Source: Lachnospiraceae bacterium (lineage in GTDB: Bacteria; Bacillota; Clostridia; Lachnospirales; Lachnospiraceae). From it: DNA of 37,809 nt. Positions 23,568 to 32,219 of the stretch are shown piece after piece (positions within the stretch are counted from its first letter, which is position 1; each line of letters opens with the position of its first letter). The stretch lies in NCBI GenBank assembly GCA_022766905.1, contig JALEPU010000076.1, forward strand, positions 1 to 37,809, written 5' to 3'. The notes under the pieces were generated by a model. The model was not told the DNA's origin. It did no database searches and saw only the letters and a list, made by a program, of their open reading frames with translations. The position numbers and the translations under genes are program-made.

Positions 23568-24602
23568 ATGTTAGATACAAAATATATGTCTGATTTTTTG
23601 GAAGAAATCTTAGCAATCAAAAGCACTGGCGGCGACTGTTATGAAGCGTTGGAGCGATGTGAAAAAGAATTCAAATCATTTGGATTGGAAACAGAATATA
23701 CCAAAAAGGGTGCGTTGATTGGTTATTTTCCAGGGGAAGACGATGAGAAGCAGAGAATGATCTCAGCTCATATCGATACCCTGGGTGCAATGGTAAAAGA
23801 AATCAAGGAGAATGGACGTTTGAAAATTTCCCTGATTGGTGGTTATTCTTTTAATTCCATCGAGGGAGAAAACCTCGTTGTAAGAACAGCAGATGGAAAA
23901 GAATATGAAGGTTCCTATCTGCCGGTAAAAGCTTCCATCCATGTATTTTCTGATGTAGTGAAAGAACATTTACGAGATGAAGAATCGATGGAGATTCGAC
24001 TGGATGAAGATGTAAAAACAAAAGATGATGTTCTGGCTCTGGGAATCCGGGTTGGTGATTTTGTTTTCTTTGAGACCCGAACAAGAATTCTTGAGAATGG
24101 ATATATCAAAGCCCGTTATCTGGATGATAAAGCCTGTGTTGCAGCAGCCTTTGGTGCAATCAAGTATATGAAAGAAAATAACTTAAAGCCTGCTCATACC
24201 ATCCAGTTCTATATCAGCAATTATGAAGAAATCGGACATGGTGTATCTCAGTTTTCTGATAATCTGGTAGAACATCTTTCTCTGGATATCGGAACCGTTG
24301 GTCCGGGACATACATCAGATGAAAAGAAAGTAACAGTTCTGGCCAAAGACAGTCGCACCCCATATGATTTCCGGTTCCGGAATCGTCTGGCATCTATGGC
24401 AGAAAAAGAAGGAATTGACTATGTGGTAGATGTTCATTTCCGTTATGGATCAGATGCAAGTCTTTCTGCAGTATCCGGACAGGAACCTAATTTCGCATGT
24501 ATTGGGCCAGGTGTGGATGCAACCCATCATTATGAAAGAACTCATATGGACGGAATTGTGAACTGTGCAAAACTGGTCGTAGCATATGTTTGTGAAAAAT
24601 AA
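23568..24602 (+). CDS. M42-family metallo-aminopeptidase
   Basis: This 344-residue M42 (glutamyl aminopeptidase/PepA-like, FrvX-type) enzyme releases amino acids from the N-terminus of short peptides in the cytoplasm. Metal and catalytic residues lie in SAHIDTLGAMV (H, D), YLDDKACV (bridging D), NYEEIGHG (E-E pair) and ERTHMD (H). The start at 23568 follows TTGGAGG; an upstream in-frame start at 23526 lacks one. It is the last gene of the transport operon, 42 bp after the OppF-type gene, so imported peptides would be hydrolysed by a co-expressed enzyme. A strong terminator follows. Confidence 0.9.
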   Translation: MLDTKYMSDFLEEILAIKSTGGDCYEALERCEKEFKSFGLETEYTKKGALIGYFPGEDDEKQRMISAHIDTLGAMVKEIKENGRLKISLIGGYSFNSIEGENLVVRTADGKEYEGSYLPVKASIHVFSDVVKEHLRDEESMEIRLDEDVKTKDDVLALGIRVGDFVFFETRTRILENGYIKARYLDDKACVAAAFGAIKYMKENNLKPAHTIQFYISNYEEIGHGVSQFSDNLVEHLSLDIGTVGPGHTSDEKKVTVLAKDSRTPYDFRFRNRLASMAEKEGIDYVVDVHFRYGSDASLSAVSGQEPNFACIGPGVDATHHYERTHMDGIVNCAKLVVAYVCEK

Positions 24603-24626
24603 AATAAGATTTTCCAGATAATTTAG

Positions 24627-24666
24627 AGAAGAAGGAGAAGTCAATTATTCTCCTTCTTCTTTTTTT
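24627..24666 (+). terminator. Terminator of the peptide operon
   Basis: AGAAGAAGGAGAA pairs perfectly over 13 bp with TTCTCCTTCTTCT (24648-24660), followed by six T. Confidence 0.92.
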
Positions 24667-24729
24667 GTCTGGATTGTATTTATTTTCGTGCATTCCAGTG
24701 AAAAAATTGTCTAAAATCACTAAAATATA

Positions 24730-24758
24730 TTGATTTTCAGACTAGATAGTGATATAAT
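24730..24758 (+). promoter_or_regulatory. Promoter of the alcohol dehydrogenase gene
   Basis: TTGATT (24730-24735) and a perfect TATAAT (24753-24758) with a 17-base spacer lie 49 bases before the start codon. Confidence 0.75.
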
Positions 24759-24807
24759 GAATTCGTTAAAAAAATAACGAGTGTTTTACAGAAAAGGAGA
24801 CTTTATT

Positions 24808-25989
24808 ATGGGCAGATTTACGTTACCTCGCGATATTTATCATGGAAAAGGCTGTTTGGAAGAGTTAAAGAATTTAAAAGGCAAGAAAGCAATGCTTGTT
24901 GTTGGCGGCGGTTCCATGAAACGTCAGGGCTTTTTAGATCGTGCAGTAAATTATCTGAAAGAAGCAGGTATGGAAGTAGAAGTGTTTGAAGGCGTAGAAC
25001 CGGATCCTTCTGTTGAGACTGTTATGAAGGGTGCGGAAGCGATGACAAAATTTCAGCCGGATTGGATCGTATCCATGGGCGGCGGATCTCCAATTGATGC
25101 TGCAAAAGCCATGTGGGCATTTTATGAATATCCGGATACAACCTTTGAAGATCTTTGCATCCCATTCAATTTCCCAGAGTTAAGAACAAAAGCGAAATTT
25201 GCTGCGATTCCATCTACTTCCGGAACTGCAACAGAAGTTACTGCTTTTTCTGTTATTACTAATTATCAGACCGGTGTAAAATATCCACTGGCTGATTTTA
25301 ATATTACACCTGATGTTGCAATTGTTGATCCTGATTTAGTTTCCGGTCTTCCGGCAAAACAGGTTGCATACACAGGAATGGATGCATTGACTCATGCAAT
25401 TGAAGCATATGTATCTACTTTGAATTGTCCATTTACAGACCCATTGGCGTTACAGGCAATTGAGATGGTATTAGACTATCTTCCAGCTTCCTACAATGGT
25501 AACATGGATGCGAGAGAACAGATGCATTATGCACAGTGCCTGGCTGGTATGGCATTTTCCAATGCTTTACTTGGTATTGTACATTCTATGGCGCATAAGA
25601 CTGGTGCAGCATTCTCTACCGGCCATATTCCTCATGGATGTGCCAATGCAATTTATCTTCCATATGTAATCCGCTACAATGCAAAGGATGCTGTGGCTGC
25701 ATCACGCTATGCGGAAATTGCACGTCGAATGGGACTTACAGGAACATCTGAGAAAGCACTGATTAACAGTTTATGTGAAAAAATTCAGGAATTCAATCGC
25801 AAACTGAATATTCCTCTTACTTTGCAGGAGTTTGGCATTCAGGAAGATGAATTCAAGGAAAAAGTTGGAAAAATTGCAGAACTTGCAGTTGGTGACGCTT
25901 GTACAGGATCGAACCCACGGGCAATAGATCCCGCTGCAATGGAGAAGCTGTTTACTTGTACATACTATGGTACAGAAGTAGACTTCTAA
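24808..25989 (+). CDS. Iron-containing alcohol dehydrogenase
   Basis: The 393-residue group III (Fe-dependent) NAD(P)H alcohol dehydrogenase would reduce aldehydes to alcohols to regenerate NAD(P)+ during fermentation. The nucleotide-binding part has GGGSMKRQG and SMGGGSPIDAAKAMW. The metal site lies in MDALTHAIEAY (D/H) and HSMAHKTGAAF with GHIPHGCANA (two further His). Length is normal for the family. AAAGGAGA precedes the ATG at 24808; a GTG at 24781 would overlap the ribosome site and is rejected. It has its own promoter and terminator. Similarity is strongest to butanol/ethanol dehydrogenases, but the substrate is not fixed by sequence. Confidence 0.9.
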   Translation: MGRFTLPRDIYHGKGCLEELKNLKGKKAMLVVGGGSMKRQGFLDRAVNYLKEAGMEVEVFEGVEPDPSVETVMKGAEAMTKFQPDWIVSMGGGSPIDAAKAMWAFYEYPDTTFEDLCIPFNFPELRTKAKFAAIPSTSGTATEVTAFSVITNYQTGVKYPLADFNITPDVAIVDPDLVSGLPAKQVAYTGMDALTHAIEAYVSTLNCPFTDPLALQAIEMVLDYLPASYNGNMDAREQMHYAQCLAGMAFSNALLGIVHSMAHKTGAAFSTGHIPHGCANAIYLPYVIRYNAKDAVAASRYAEIARRMGLTGTSEKALINSLCEKIQEFNRKLNIPLTLQEFGIQEDEFKEKVGKIAELAVGDACTGSNPRAIDPAAMEKLFTCTYYGTEVDF

Positions 25990-26010
25990 ATAGTGTCAAA
26001 AATGCCGATT

Positions 26011-26042
26011 AAGGAGCTGTCTGGAGTACAGCTCCTTTTTTC
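26011..26042 (+). terminator. Terminator after the alcohol dehydrogenase gene
   Basis: AAGGAGCTGT pairs with ACAGCTCCTT over 10 bp with a 7-base loop, followed by a T-run. The convergent TetR gene ends at 26057. Confidence 0.88.
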
Positions 26043-26056
26043 TGTTTAACCTGATT

Positions 26057-26668
26057 TTATGAAATGGACTCTGTAGTAAAAGAAAGAAAAATCTGATGAA
26101 TGGTTCGATGCAGGTAAGGAAGATACTGATCCATGGTAACCGGCTGCTGCAGTAAAATACAGTTATAACAGGTAGAACCTACCAGCTCTATGATTGTAAA
26201 AAGCATTAGCTCCGGTTCTTCACAGGAAACGTCACTTTTTTCCATCTGTTCCATGTAGTACTGATAAAATTGTTGGGATTCTTCCGGAACCTTTTCTTCA
26301 AAAGCATTTTTAAAAATACCCCAGGAAAGATTTTTGGCAATAAATTGTAACAGGGCATGATTCTTTTCAAAGCAGGAAATCATATAGTCCATGACAAACA
26401 TCATCTGATTTTCAAAACCTTCTATCGGATGTTCCAGCAGTTTCTTGTGGGCTTCGCCAAACAGCTGGCTGGCCTTATGTCCTACCAGTTTGTCATGGAG
26501 ATCATATTTGTCTTTAAAATAAAGGTAAAAAGTGCCTTTCGCCAGCCCTGCCCGATTTACAATATCTGAAATTGTAGTTTTCGCAAATCCTTTTTCCGTA
26601 AACAATTCAAATCCGGTCTGGAGTAGAGCATTTTTCTTTTGTGTTTTATTTAATTCTAATTTTCCCAT
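26057..26668 (-). CDS. TetR-family transcriptional repressor
   Basis: The 203-residue regulator has an N-terminal helix-turn-helix at about residues 28-50 (TTISDIVNRAGLAKGTFYLY), followed by KDKYDLHDKL, as in TetR proteins. The C-terminal half is helical and would bind the inducer. It is divergent from the MMPL transporter gene, separated by 218 bp that carry two matching candidate operators. It probably represses the transporter and itself until a membrane-active or hydrophobic compound binds. The start at 26668 has GGAGGCGA upstream. Confidence 0.9.
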   Translation of the reverse strand: MGKLELNKTQKKNALLQTGFELFTEKGFAKTTISDIVNRAGLAKGTFYLYFKDKYDLHDKLVGHKASQLFGEAHKKLLEHPIEGFENQMMFVMDYMISCFEKNHALLQFIAKNLSWGIFKNAFEEKVPEESQQFYQYYMEQMEKSDVSCEEPELMLFTIIELVGSTCYNCILLQQPVTMDQYLPYLHRTIHQIFLSFTTESIS

Positions 26669-26727
26669 CTTATGTCGCCTCCAAAATTCCCTGATACTTT
26701 TCTCTCAATAGAATGTTTTTTAGTTTT

Positions 26728-26756
26728 ATTATTTCTAAAATACAAGAAAATGTCAA
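26728..26756 (-). promoter_or_regulatory. Promoter of the TetR gene
   Basis: On the minus strand TTGACA (26756-26751) and AATAAT (26733-26728) are separated by 17 bases. Confidence 0.65.
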
Positions 26757-26767
26757 TAGGTTAAAAA

Positions 26768-26784
26768 TGACCAAAATTCATTTT
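26768..26784 (+). promoter_or_regulatory. Candidate TetR operator 1
   Basis: TGACCAAAATTCATTTT matches the second site at 26818-26834 in 15 of 17 positions and lies just upstream of the TetR gene's -35 box. With flanking bases it is partly palindromic (AAAATGA...TCATTTT). Confidence 0.5.
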
Positions 26785-26816
26785 TTACTCGCCTAAATTA
26801 TTGGGAGTTTTGAATA

Positions 26817-26845
26817 TTGACCAATAGTCATTTTCTGCATATAAT
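26817..26845 (+). promoter_or_regulatory. Promoter of the MMPL operon with candidate operator 2
   Basis: TTGACC (26817-26822) and TATAAT (26840-26845) have a 17-base spacer. The sequence TGACCAATAGTCATTTT (26818-26834) covers the -35 box and spacer. A repressor bound here would block RNA polymerase directly. Confidence 0.65.
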
Positions 26846-26886
26846 GAGGAAGTGAAAGAAAATAAAGTAGATAGGGGATGATGTGA

Positions 26887-29004
26887 TTGGTAAAAGTAGG
26901 AAAATGGATCGCAAAACATAAGTATCTGATTTTGCTGCTTGGATTATTGCTCCTGGTTCCTTCTGTGATAGGAATTTCAAAGACAAGAATCAATTACGAT
27001 TTATTAAGTTATCTGCCCGACAGCCTGGAGACGATCAAAGGGCAGGATATTCTGGTGGATGAATTTGGCATGGGTGCTTTTTCCATGGTTGTGGTAGAAG
27101 ACATGGAGTTAAAAGACGTTCAGAAACTGGAAGAGAAGTTTAGCCAGGTACCCCATGTGAAAGACGTACTCTGGTACGATGATGCAGCGGATCTTTCCCT
27201 TCCTGTGGAAATGCTGCCGGAAGATTTAAGGAACTCTTTTTTCCATGGAGATGCAACCATGATGATTGCACTGTTCGACAATACGACTTCTTCGGATGAG
27301 GCAATGGAAGCCATTGCCCAGATGAGAAAGATTGCGGATAAACAATGCTATATCAGCGGTATGACAGGAATTGTCACAGATATTAAAAATCTGGCACTGA
27401 AAGAACTTCCGGCTTACGTGGCAATTGCAGCGGTTCTTTCCTTTCTGGTGTTAGAGTTGGTATCAGAATCTTTCCTGGTTCCGGTCTTTTTTCTGATCAG
27501 TATAGGAGTTTCTATTTTATATAATCTGGGAAGCAATGTCTTTCTAGGAGAGATTTCCTATATCACAAAGGCACTGACTGCAGTATTACAGCTTGGTGTT
27601 ACAATGGACTATTCTATTTTCCTTTTAAATAGTTATGAGGAAAATAAACTTCGATTTCCGGAGGATAAGAACAGAGCAATGGGTCATGCCATAGCCAATA
27701 CATTTAAATCAATTGTTGGAAGCTCGATTACCACCATTGCAGGCTTCTTTGCTTTGTGCTTTATGACGTTTCGACTTGGCCGGGATCTGGGAATTGTAAT
27801 GGCAAAAGGTGTTGTCATTGGAGTGATTTGTTGTGTCACACTTCTTCCGGCAATGATCCTGATTTTTGATAAGCCAATTGAGAAGACCAAACATCGTCCA
27901 TTGATTTCAAGTGTGGACCGGGCATCGGATTTTATTACCAGACACAATAAAGTATGGCTGGTTCTTTTCCTTGTATTATTGGTTCCGGCAATTTATGGAA
28001 ACAACCATACCGGAATTTATTACAATATTGCACAGTCTCTTCCTGATACGTTATCCAGTAACGTGGCCAATGAAAAATTATCAAAAGATTTTGATATGAG
28101 TACGGTTCATATGGTTATGATGGATAAAAATCTGGATGGAAAAGAAAAGCGGAATATGTTAAAAGATGTGGAAGAGGTGGAAGGAGTAAAATGGGCCATT
28201 AGCCTGAATTCTCTGATTGGCCCTTCGATTCCCGATTCCATGATTCCGGATGACGTAAAAACCATGCTTCAAAGTGACAATTATGAACTGGCCTTTATTT
28301 GCTCGGAATATGAAGCCGCAACCCCTAAAGTAAATAAACAGATTGGATCCATCGATAAGGTAGTCAAATCTTACGATAAAGATGCCATGATCATTGGAGA
28401 GGCTCCGATGATGAAGGACCTGGAAGATGTTACAAATGTGGATTTAAAAAATGTCAATCTTATTTCCGTTGCAGCTATTTTTGTGATTATTTTATTTTTG
28501 TTTAAGTCCATCTCTTTGCCTGTGATTTTGGTAGCAGTCATTGAGTTCGCAATTACAGTGAACATGGCCATTCCATATTATCAAAACATTAGTCTTCCTT
28601 TTGTAGCCAGCATTGTAATCGGAACAATTCAGCTGGGAGCTACGGTTGACTATGCAATTTTAATGACCGGCAGATATCAAAAAGAACGGATGAAAGGAAA
28701 GAGCAAAAAGGAAGCGGTGGCAATTTCTCATCGGGCAAATATGTTATCTATTATATCCAGTGGATGCAGCTTTTTTGCAGCTACCTTTGGAGTTGCCCTT
28801 TATTCCCAGGTGGATATGATCGGTTCCATTTGTACCTTATTATCCCGGGGAGCATTGATCAGTATGGCGGTGGTAATTCTGGTATTACCGGCCATGTTCT
28901 TAATTTTTGATCCGATTATTTGTAAAACAACAGCAGGATTTTGGAAACAGAATGAAAATATGAACAAAACGAAGGAGGCTATTCCATGCGAAGGGAAAAA
29001 TTAA
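26887..29004 (+). CDS. MMPL/RND-family transporter
   Basis: This 705-residue membrane protein has the two-fold RND layout. A first membrane helix (about residues 12-32) is followed by an extracytoplasmic domain containing YLPDSLETIKGQDILVDEFG and by a helix bundle with QLGVTMDYSIFLLNSYEE. The second half repeats the plan with SLPDTLSSNVANEKL and QLGATVDYAILMTGRYQKE. These GxxxDY motifs in the membrane mark proton-driven MMPL transporters, which export lipids or hydrophobic compounds. Translation appears to start at TTG 26887 after AGGGGATG; an ATG two codons earlier is followed at once by a stop. Its end overlaps the next gene by 19 bases. Confidence 0.88.
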   Translation: MVKVGKWIAKHKYLILLLGLLLLVPSVIGISKTRINYDLLSYLPDSLETIKGQDILVDEFGMGAFSMVVVEDMELKDVQKLEEKFSQVPHVKDVLWYDDAADLSLPVEMLPEDLRNSFFHGDATMMIALFDNTTSSDEAMEAIAQMRKIADKQCYISGMTGIVTDIKNLALKELPAYVAIAAVLSFLVLELVSESFLVPVFFLISIGVSILYNLGSNVFLGEISYITKALTAVLQLGVTMDYSIFLLNSYEENKLRFPEDKNRAMGHAIANTFKSIVGSSITTIAGFFALCFMTFRLGRDLGIVMAKGVVIGVICCVTLLPAMILIFDKPIEKTKHRPLISSVDRASDFITRHNKVWLVLFLVLLVPAIYGNNHTGIYYNIAQSLPDTLSSNVANEKLSKDFDMSTVHMVMMDKNLDGKEKRNMLKDVEEVEGVKWAISLNSLIGPSIPDSMIPDDVKTMLQSDNYELAFICSEYEAATPKVNKQIGSIDKVVKSYDKDAMIIGEAPMMKDLEDVTNVDLKNVNLISVAAIFVIILFLFKSISLPVILVAVIEFAITVNMAIPYYQNISLPFVASIVIGTIQLGATVDYAILMTGRYQKERMKGKSKKEAVAISHRANMLSIISSGCSFFAATFGVALYSQVDMIGSICTLLSRGALISMAVVILVLPAMFLIFDPIICKTTAGFWKQNENMNKTKEAIPCEGKN

Positions 29005-31325
29005 AACAGTATTCGGCCGGAATTATGGCCGTTGTGATGAGCGGAATGTTGATTTTTGGAAGTCAGACAACAGTGTTTGCAGCGGAAGAAGAAAAGAAAG
29101 AAGATAAGACAGAGACGGTTTATGTCAATGCAGATGCAGATGGAACGTCCTCAAAAGTGACTGTCAGTGAATGGCTGCAAAATCATGATGCCAGCGATGT
29201 GATAAACGATTATTCAACGCTAACGAATATAAAAAATGTAAAAGGGGAAGAAACTTTTACGGAAAAAGGCCATGGCAGTCTGGAATGGAAAGCAGGAGGA
29301 AATGATATTTATTATCAGGGGGAATCCGATCAGGAGCTTCCCGTATCGATGAAAGTATCTTATTTCCTGAACGGAAAAGAGGTTACTCCGGATCAGATTG
29401 CCGGTCAGAGCGGGCCGGTAAAGATTCGATTCGACTATTACAATCATACAAAAGAAACTGTTGACGTGGAAGGGGAAAAGGTCAGTGTTCAGACACCATT
29501 TACCATGGTAACAGCGATGATTTTACCTTCCGATACTTTTTCTGATATTAAAGTAACAAACGGAAAAGTGATTTCCGACGGAGATAAAAGTATTGTGGTA
29601 GGGTTAGCTTTTCCGGGGCTGAAAGATAGTTTAAGCCTTGGTTCCTATGAAAAACTGGATGATCTTACCATTCCGGATTATGTCGAAGTTTCTACAACAG
29701 CCGACCAGTTTGAACTTGCCCTTACTGCTACGGTAGCCACATCCGGAAGTCTGAATGACATTGATATCAGCGGTATTGAAGATGCAGGAGATTTGTCCGA
29801 TGATTTGAACAAACTGACAGATGCCACGAACCAGCTTGTAAAAGGAACGGGAGATTTGTTAAAGGGAATGGAAACCTTAAGTTCTTCTGTAGCTGATTAT
29901 ACAAAGGGGGTAGATGCGGCAGATCAGGGTGCCAAAGAACTGGAAAAAGGACTTACTACCTTAAATTCTAGAAAAGGGGAGCTGAAAAAAGGTGCGATTT
30001 CTTTGTCTGAAGGAATGAAAACTTTAAAAAGTGGTACTTCCAGCCTGAGTGAAGGAGTGGATTCTTACACAGAAGGTACGGATTCTCTGGCAGCTGGAAT
30101 TGAAAGTGCCAGTGAAGGAACCAAACAGTTAAAGGCAGGTGCCGAAGCTTTATCAAAAGGATTGGCTGCCTATACAAAAGGCGCCTCTGATTTAAATGAG
30201 GGAATTCAAAAGATGGAAGGCGCATTATCCGGTGTTACTTTGCCGGATGAAGATACTTTAAAGATGGTAAATGAAGCAGCTTCCACCCTGGAAGAGGATG
30301 CGAAAAATCTTCAGACCCTCCTGGGAGAACTGGATCAGGCAGTAGGAGGTCTGGCTGAACTTTCGAAGACCCTTACCGGTTACCAGAAAAGCCTTGTGAA
30401 AGTCAACAGTGAACTGAATCAGGTCGATGAGAATGCGACAAAACAGGTACAGTCTCAGTTAAGGGATTTGGCGGATAAAGCACTGGAACAATATCCGGAG
30501 GCAAAAAAATTAGTGCCGAACCTGGATACTCAGATTGAAAAAGCAATCAGTTCTGTCAAAGTGGAAGGAGCAGCCAAAGACGCCCAAAGTACGTTAAATG
30601 AAATGTTAAAAACAGAGCTTCCGAATCTATCTGTGGATGTTTCTGCCATCAGCGGCTTATTAAAAGATATGAAGATTCAGGCAAAAGTTCTGGAAAGTTT
30701 TGCAGGGCAGACAACAGATCTTACCAATCAGATTCCGCAGATGACAAAAGGGGTCAAAGACTTAGCAGATGGTTCAAAAGCGTTAACCGATAACAATGAA
30801 AGTCTTTTAAAAGGAATGACAGATTTATCAACAGGAATTGATTCGCTGCAGGAAGGCCTGACAAAACTTTCCCAGGGAGCCCAGACTTTGTCAGAAAACA
30901 GTGAGGACTTAAAGAACGGTGCCAAAGCAGCCGATTCCGGTGCAAAAAAACTGGTAAACGGAAGCAAAAGTTTAAGTGCAGGTATTGATACTTTTAATAG
31001 TGGAGTAGGTCAGCTTTCTGAAGGTTCCGAAAAGCTTTCCAAAGGAACGGGAACTCTTTCTCAGGCCGGAAGCCAGTTAAAGGAAGGCGTGGGACAGTTA
31101 AAAGACGGCGCCGGTACGTTGGATGAAGGAATGAATGAATTTAACGAGGAAGGAATTTCCAAACTTCGTGATCTGGCAGGAGAGGACCTGGAAAATGTAA
31201 TCAAACATTTGAAGGCAGTAAAAAAAGCAGATGAAAGTTATCAGTCTTTTGCCGGTATGGAAAAAAATCAGGCAGGAAGCGTGAAATTTATCATTGAAAC
31301 AGCAGCGGTAAAAGCAGAAGACTAA
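28986..31325 (+). CDS. Secreted heptad-repeat protein (xxxLxxG, YhgE/Pip-like)
   Basis: This 779-residue exported protein has a signal peptide of about 32 residues ending VFAA, a beta-rich N-terminal domain (about 40-255), then long runs of seven-residue units of the xxxLxxG type (LTDATNQLVKGTGDLLKG, LSEGSEKLSKGTGTLSQ) at about 280-410 and 600-715. Around 430-580 lies a coiled-coil stretch. Such repeats occur in the extracellular part of YhgE/Pip proteins, but here the membrane helices of that family are missing. The 19-base overlap with the MMPL gene and GAAGGAGG inside its end show coupling, so it is likely an extracellular partner of that transporter. The exact role is unknown. Confidence 0.82.
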   Translation: MRREKLKQYSAGIMAVVMSGMLIFGSQTTVFAAEEEKKEDKTETVYVNADADGTSSKVTVSEWLQNHDASDVINDYSTLTNIKNVKGEETFTEKGHGSLEWKAGGNDIYYQGESDQELPVSMKVSYFLNGKEVTPDQIAGQSGPVKIRFDYYNHTKETVDVEGEKVSVQTPFTMVTAMILPSDTFSDIKVTNGKVISDGDKSIVVGLAFPGLKDSLSLGSYEKLDDLTIPDYVEVSTTADQFELALTATVATSGSLNDIDISGIEDAGDLSDDLNKLTDATNQLVKGTGDLLKGMETLSSSVADYTKGVDAADQGAKELEKGLTTLNSRKGELKKGAISLSEGMKTLKSGTSSLSEGVDSYTEGTDSLAAGIESASEGTKQLKAGAEALSKGLAAYTKGASDLNEGIQKMEGALSGVTLPDEDTLKMVNEAASTLEEDAKNLQTLLGELDQAVGGLAELSKTLTGYQKSLVKVNSELNQVDENATKQVQSQLRDLADKALEQYPEAKKLVPNLDTQIEKAISSVKVEGAAKDAQSTLNEMLKTELPNLSVDVSAISGLLKDMKIQAKVLESFAGQTTDLTNQIPQMTKGVKDLADGSKALTDNNESLLKGMTDLSTGIDSLQEGLTKLSQGAQTLSENSEDLKNGAKAADSGAKKLVNGSKSLSAGIDTFNSGVGQLSEGSEKLSKGTGTLSQAGSQLKEGVGQLKDGAGTLDEGMNEFNEEGISKLRDLAGEDLENVIKHLKAVKKADESYQSFAGMEKNQAGSVKFIIETAAVKAED

Positions 31326-31383
31326 AGCAATGATGTCAGGGTCAAAAGCATTTGATTCCAACATTATCTTAAAGTGAAAAAAG

Positions 31384-31432
31384 AAAAGCATCGTAAGACA
31401 GGAAACAAAAATTCTGATGATACGATGCTTTT
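31384..31432. terminator. Bidirectional terminator
   Basis: AAAAGCATCGTA (31384-31395) pairs with TACGATGCTTTT (31421-31432), with A- and T-runs on the outer sides, between two convergent genes. Confidence 0.85.
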
Positions 31433-31460
31433 TCTTTTATGGAAAGCAAATTTGCTCCGG

Positions 31461-31979
31461 TTAGCTGACACAGCGGTGAAGGACCCGTTTCGCTCGTACT
31501 TTCATGCGGGTCAATTTTACATTGACGCTGTTCTCCGTAATATGAAGTTCTTCTGCAATGTCCCGGGGATGCATTTTCTTCATATAACGCAGTTCAAAAA
31601 GCCTGCCGTCTTCCGGCGAAAGTCCTGACTTAATCTGCTCCATGATGTTCTTTTCAATTGCAATCTTGTAAGTGAGATTTTCCAGCATATCCACTTTGCC
31701 GGGCTGCCAGTCCGGATCATAATCAATCTGATGAAAGGTAAGCCGGTTCAAAGTCTTGCGGTTGAAATTTTCTACCACATGTTTTGCGGTGATAATGAGC
31801 CAGCCGCGGGGATTTTTCTGAAAACTGGATTCCGATTGTTTTTTCAGGGCAATTTCAAATACATCATTCAGACAATCATAGGCATAATCATCCGGACAGC
31901 CCTCAAAAAGACGATTTCGAATCAAAGTTAACAGATATCCACGTAGTTCTTCATATAATTCGGCAATCAGATCATCCAA
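31461..31979 (-). CDS. Sigma-70 family RNA polymerase sigma factor (ECF-like)
   Basis: The 172-residue protein has sigma region 2 in the first half (YDCLNDVFEIALKK, NPRGWLIITAKHVVENFNR). Region 4 lies at the C-terminus (LSPEDGRLFELRYMKKMHPR followed by DIAEELHITENSVNVKLTRM, a helix-turn-helix). It would direct RNA polymerase to a small regulon. The likely start is TTG at 31979 with GAGGAGG 8 bases before; an open frame reaching back to 32105 has no supporting ribosome site. No anti-sigma gene is adjacent, which is unusual for ECF factors, so control may be transcriptional. Its targets are unknown. Confidence 0.82.
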   Translation of the reverse strand: MDDLIAELYEELRGYLLTLIRNRLFEGCPDDYAYDCLNDVFEIALKKQSESSFQKNPRGWLIITAKHVVENFNRKTLNRLTFHQIDYDPDWQPGKVDMLENLTYKIAIEKNIMEQIKSGLSPEDGRLFELRYMKKMHPRDIAEELHITENSVNVKLTRMKVRAKRVLHRCVS

Positions 31980-32011
31980 AAGCCATTCCTCCTCACATGG
32001 CAGTTGAACAA

Positions 32012-32040
32012 GTATTATTATCGGGACAATTTTTTGTAAA
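32012..32040 (-). promoter_or_regulatory. Possible promoter of the sigma factor gene
   Basis: On the minus strand TTTACA (32040-32035) and TAATAC (32017-32012) are separated by 17 bases, 32 bases before the TTG start. The remaining spacer up to 32219 shows nothing clear. Confidence 0.45.
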
Positions 32041-32219
32041 ATGAGAAATAAATTACAAAATATCGTATAATAAAATGTATTCAACCTATTTTCTTGTAAT
32101 TTCATTATATAATTTTATAAGATTGTAATGCAAGATAACAAATCGAATTTTGTCAAATATACAGAAAATCCATAATAATAAGGAAAAATCAGCTAAAATT
32201 AGCCCAATATTTTGGAAAT

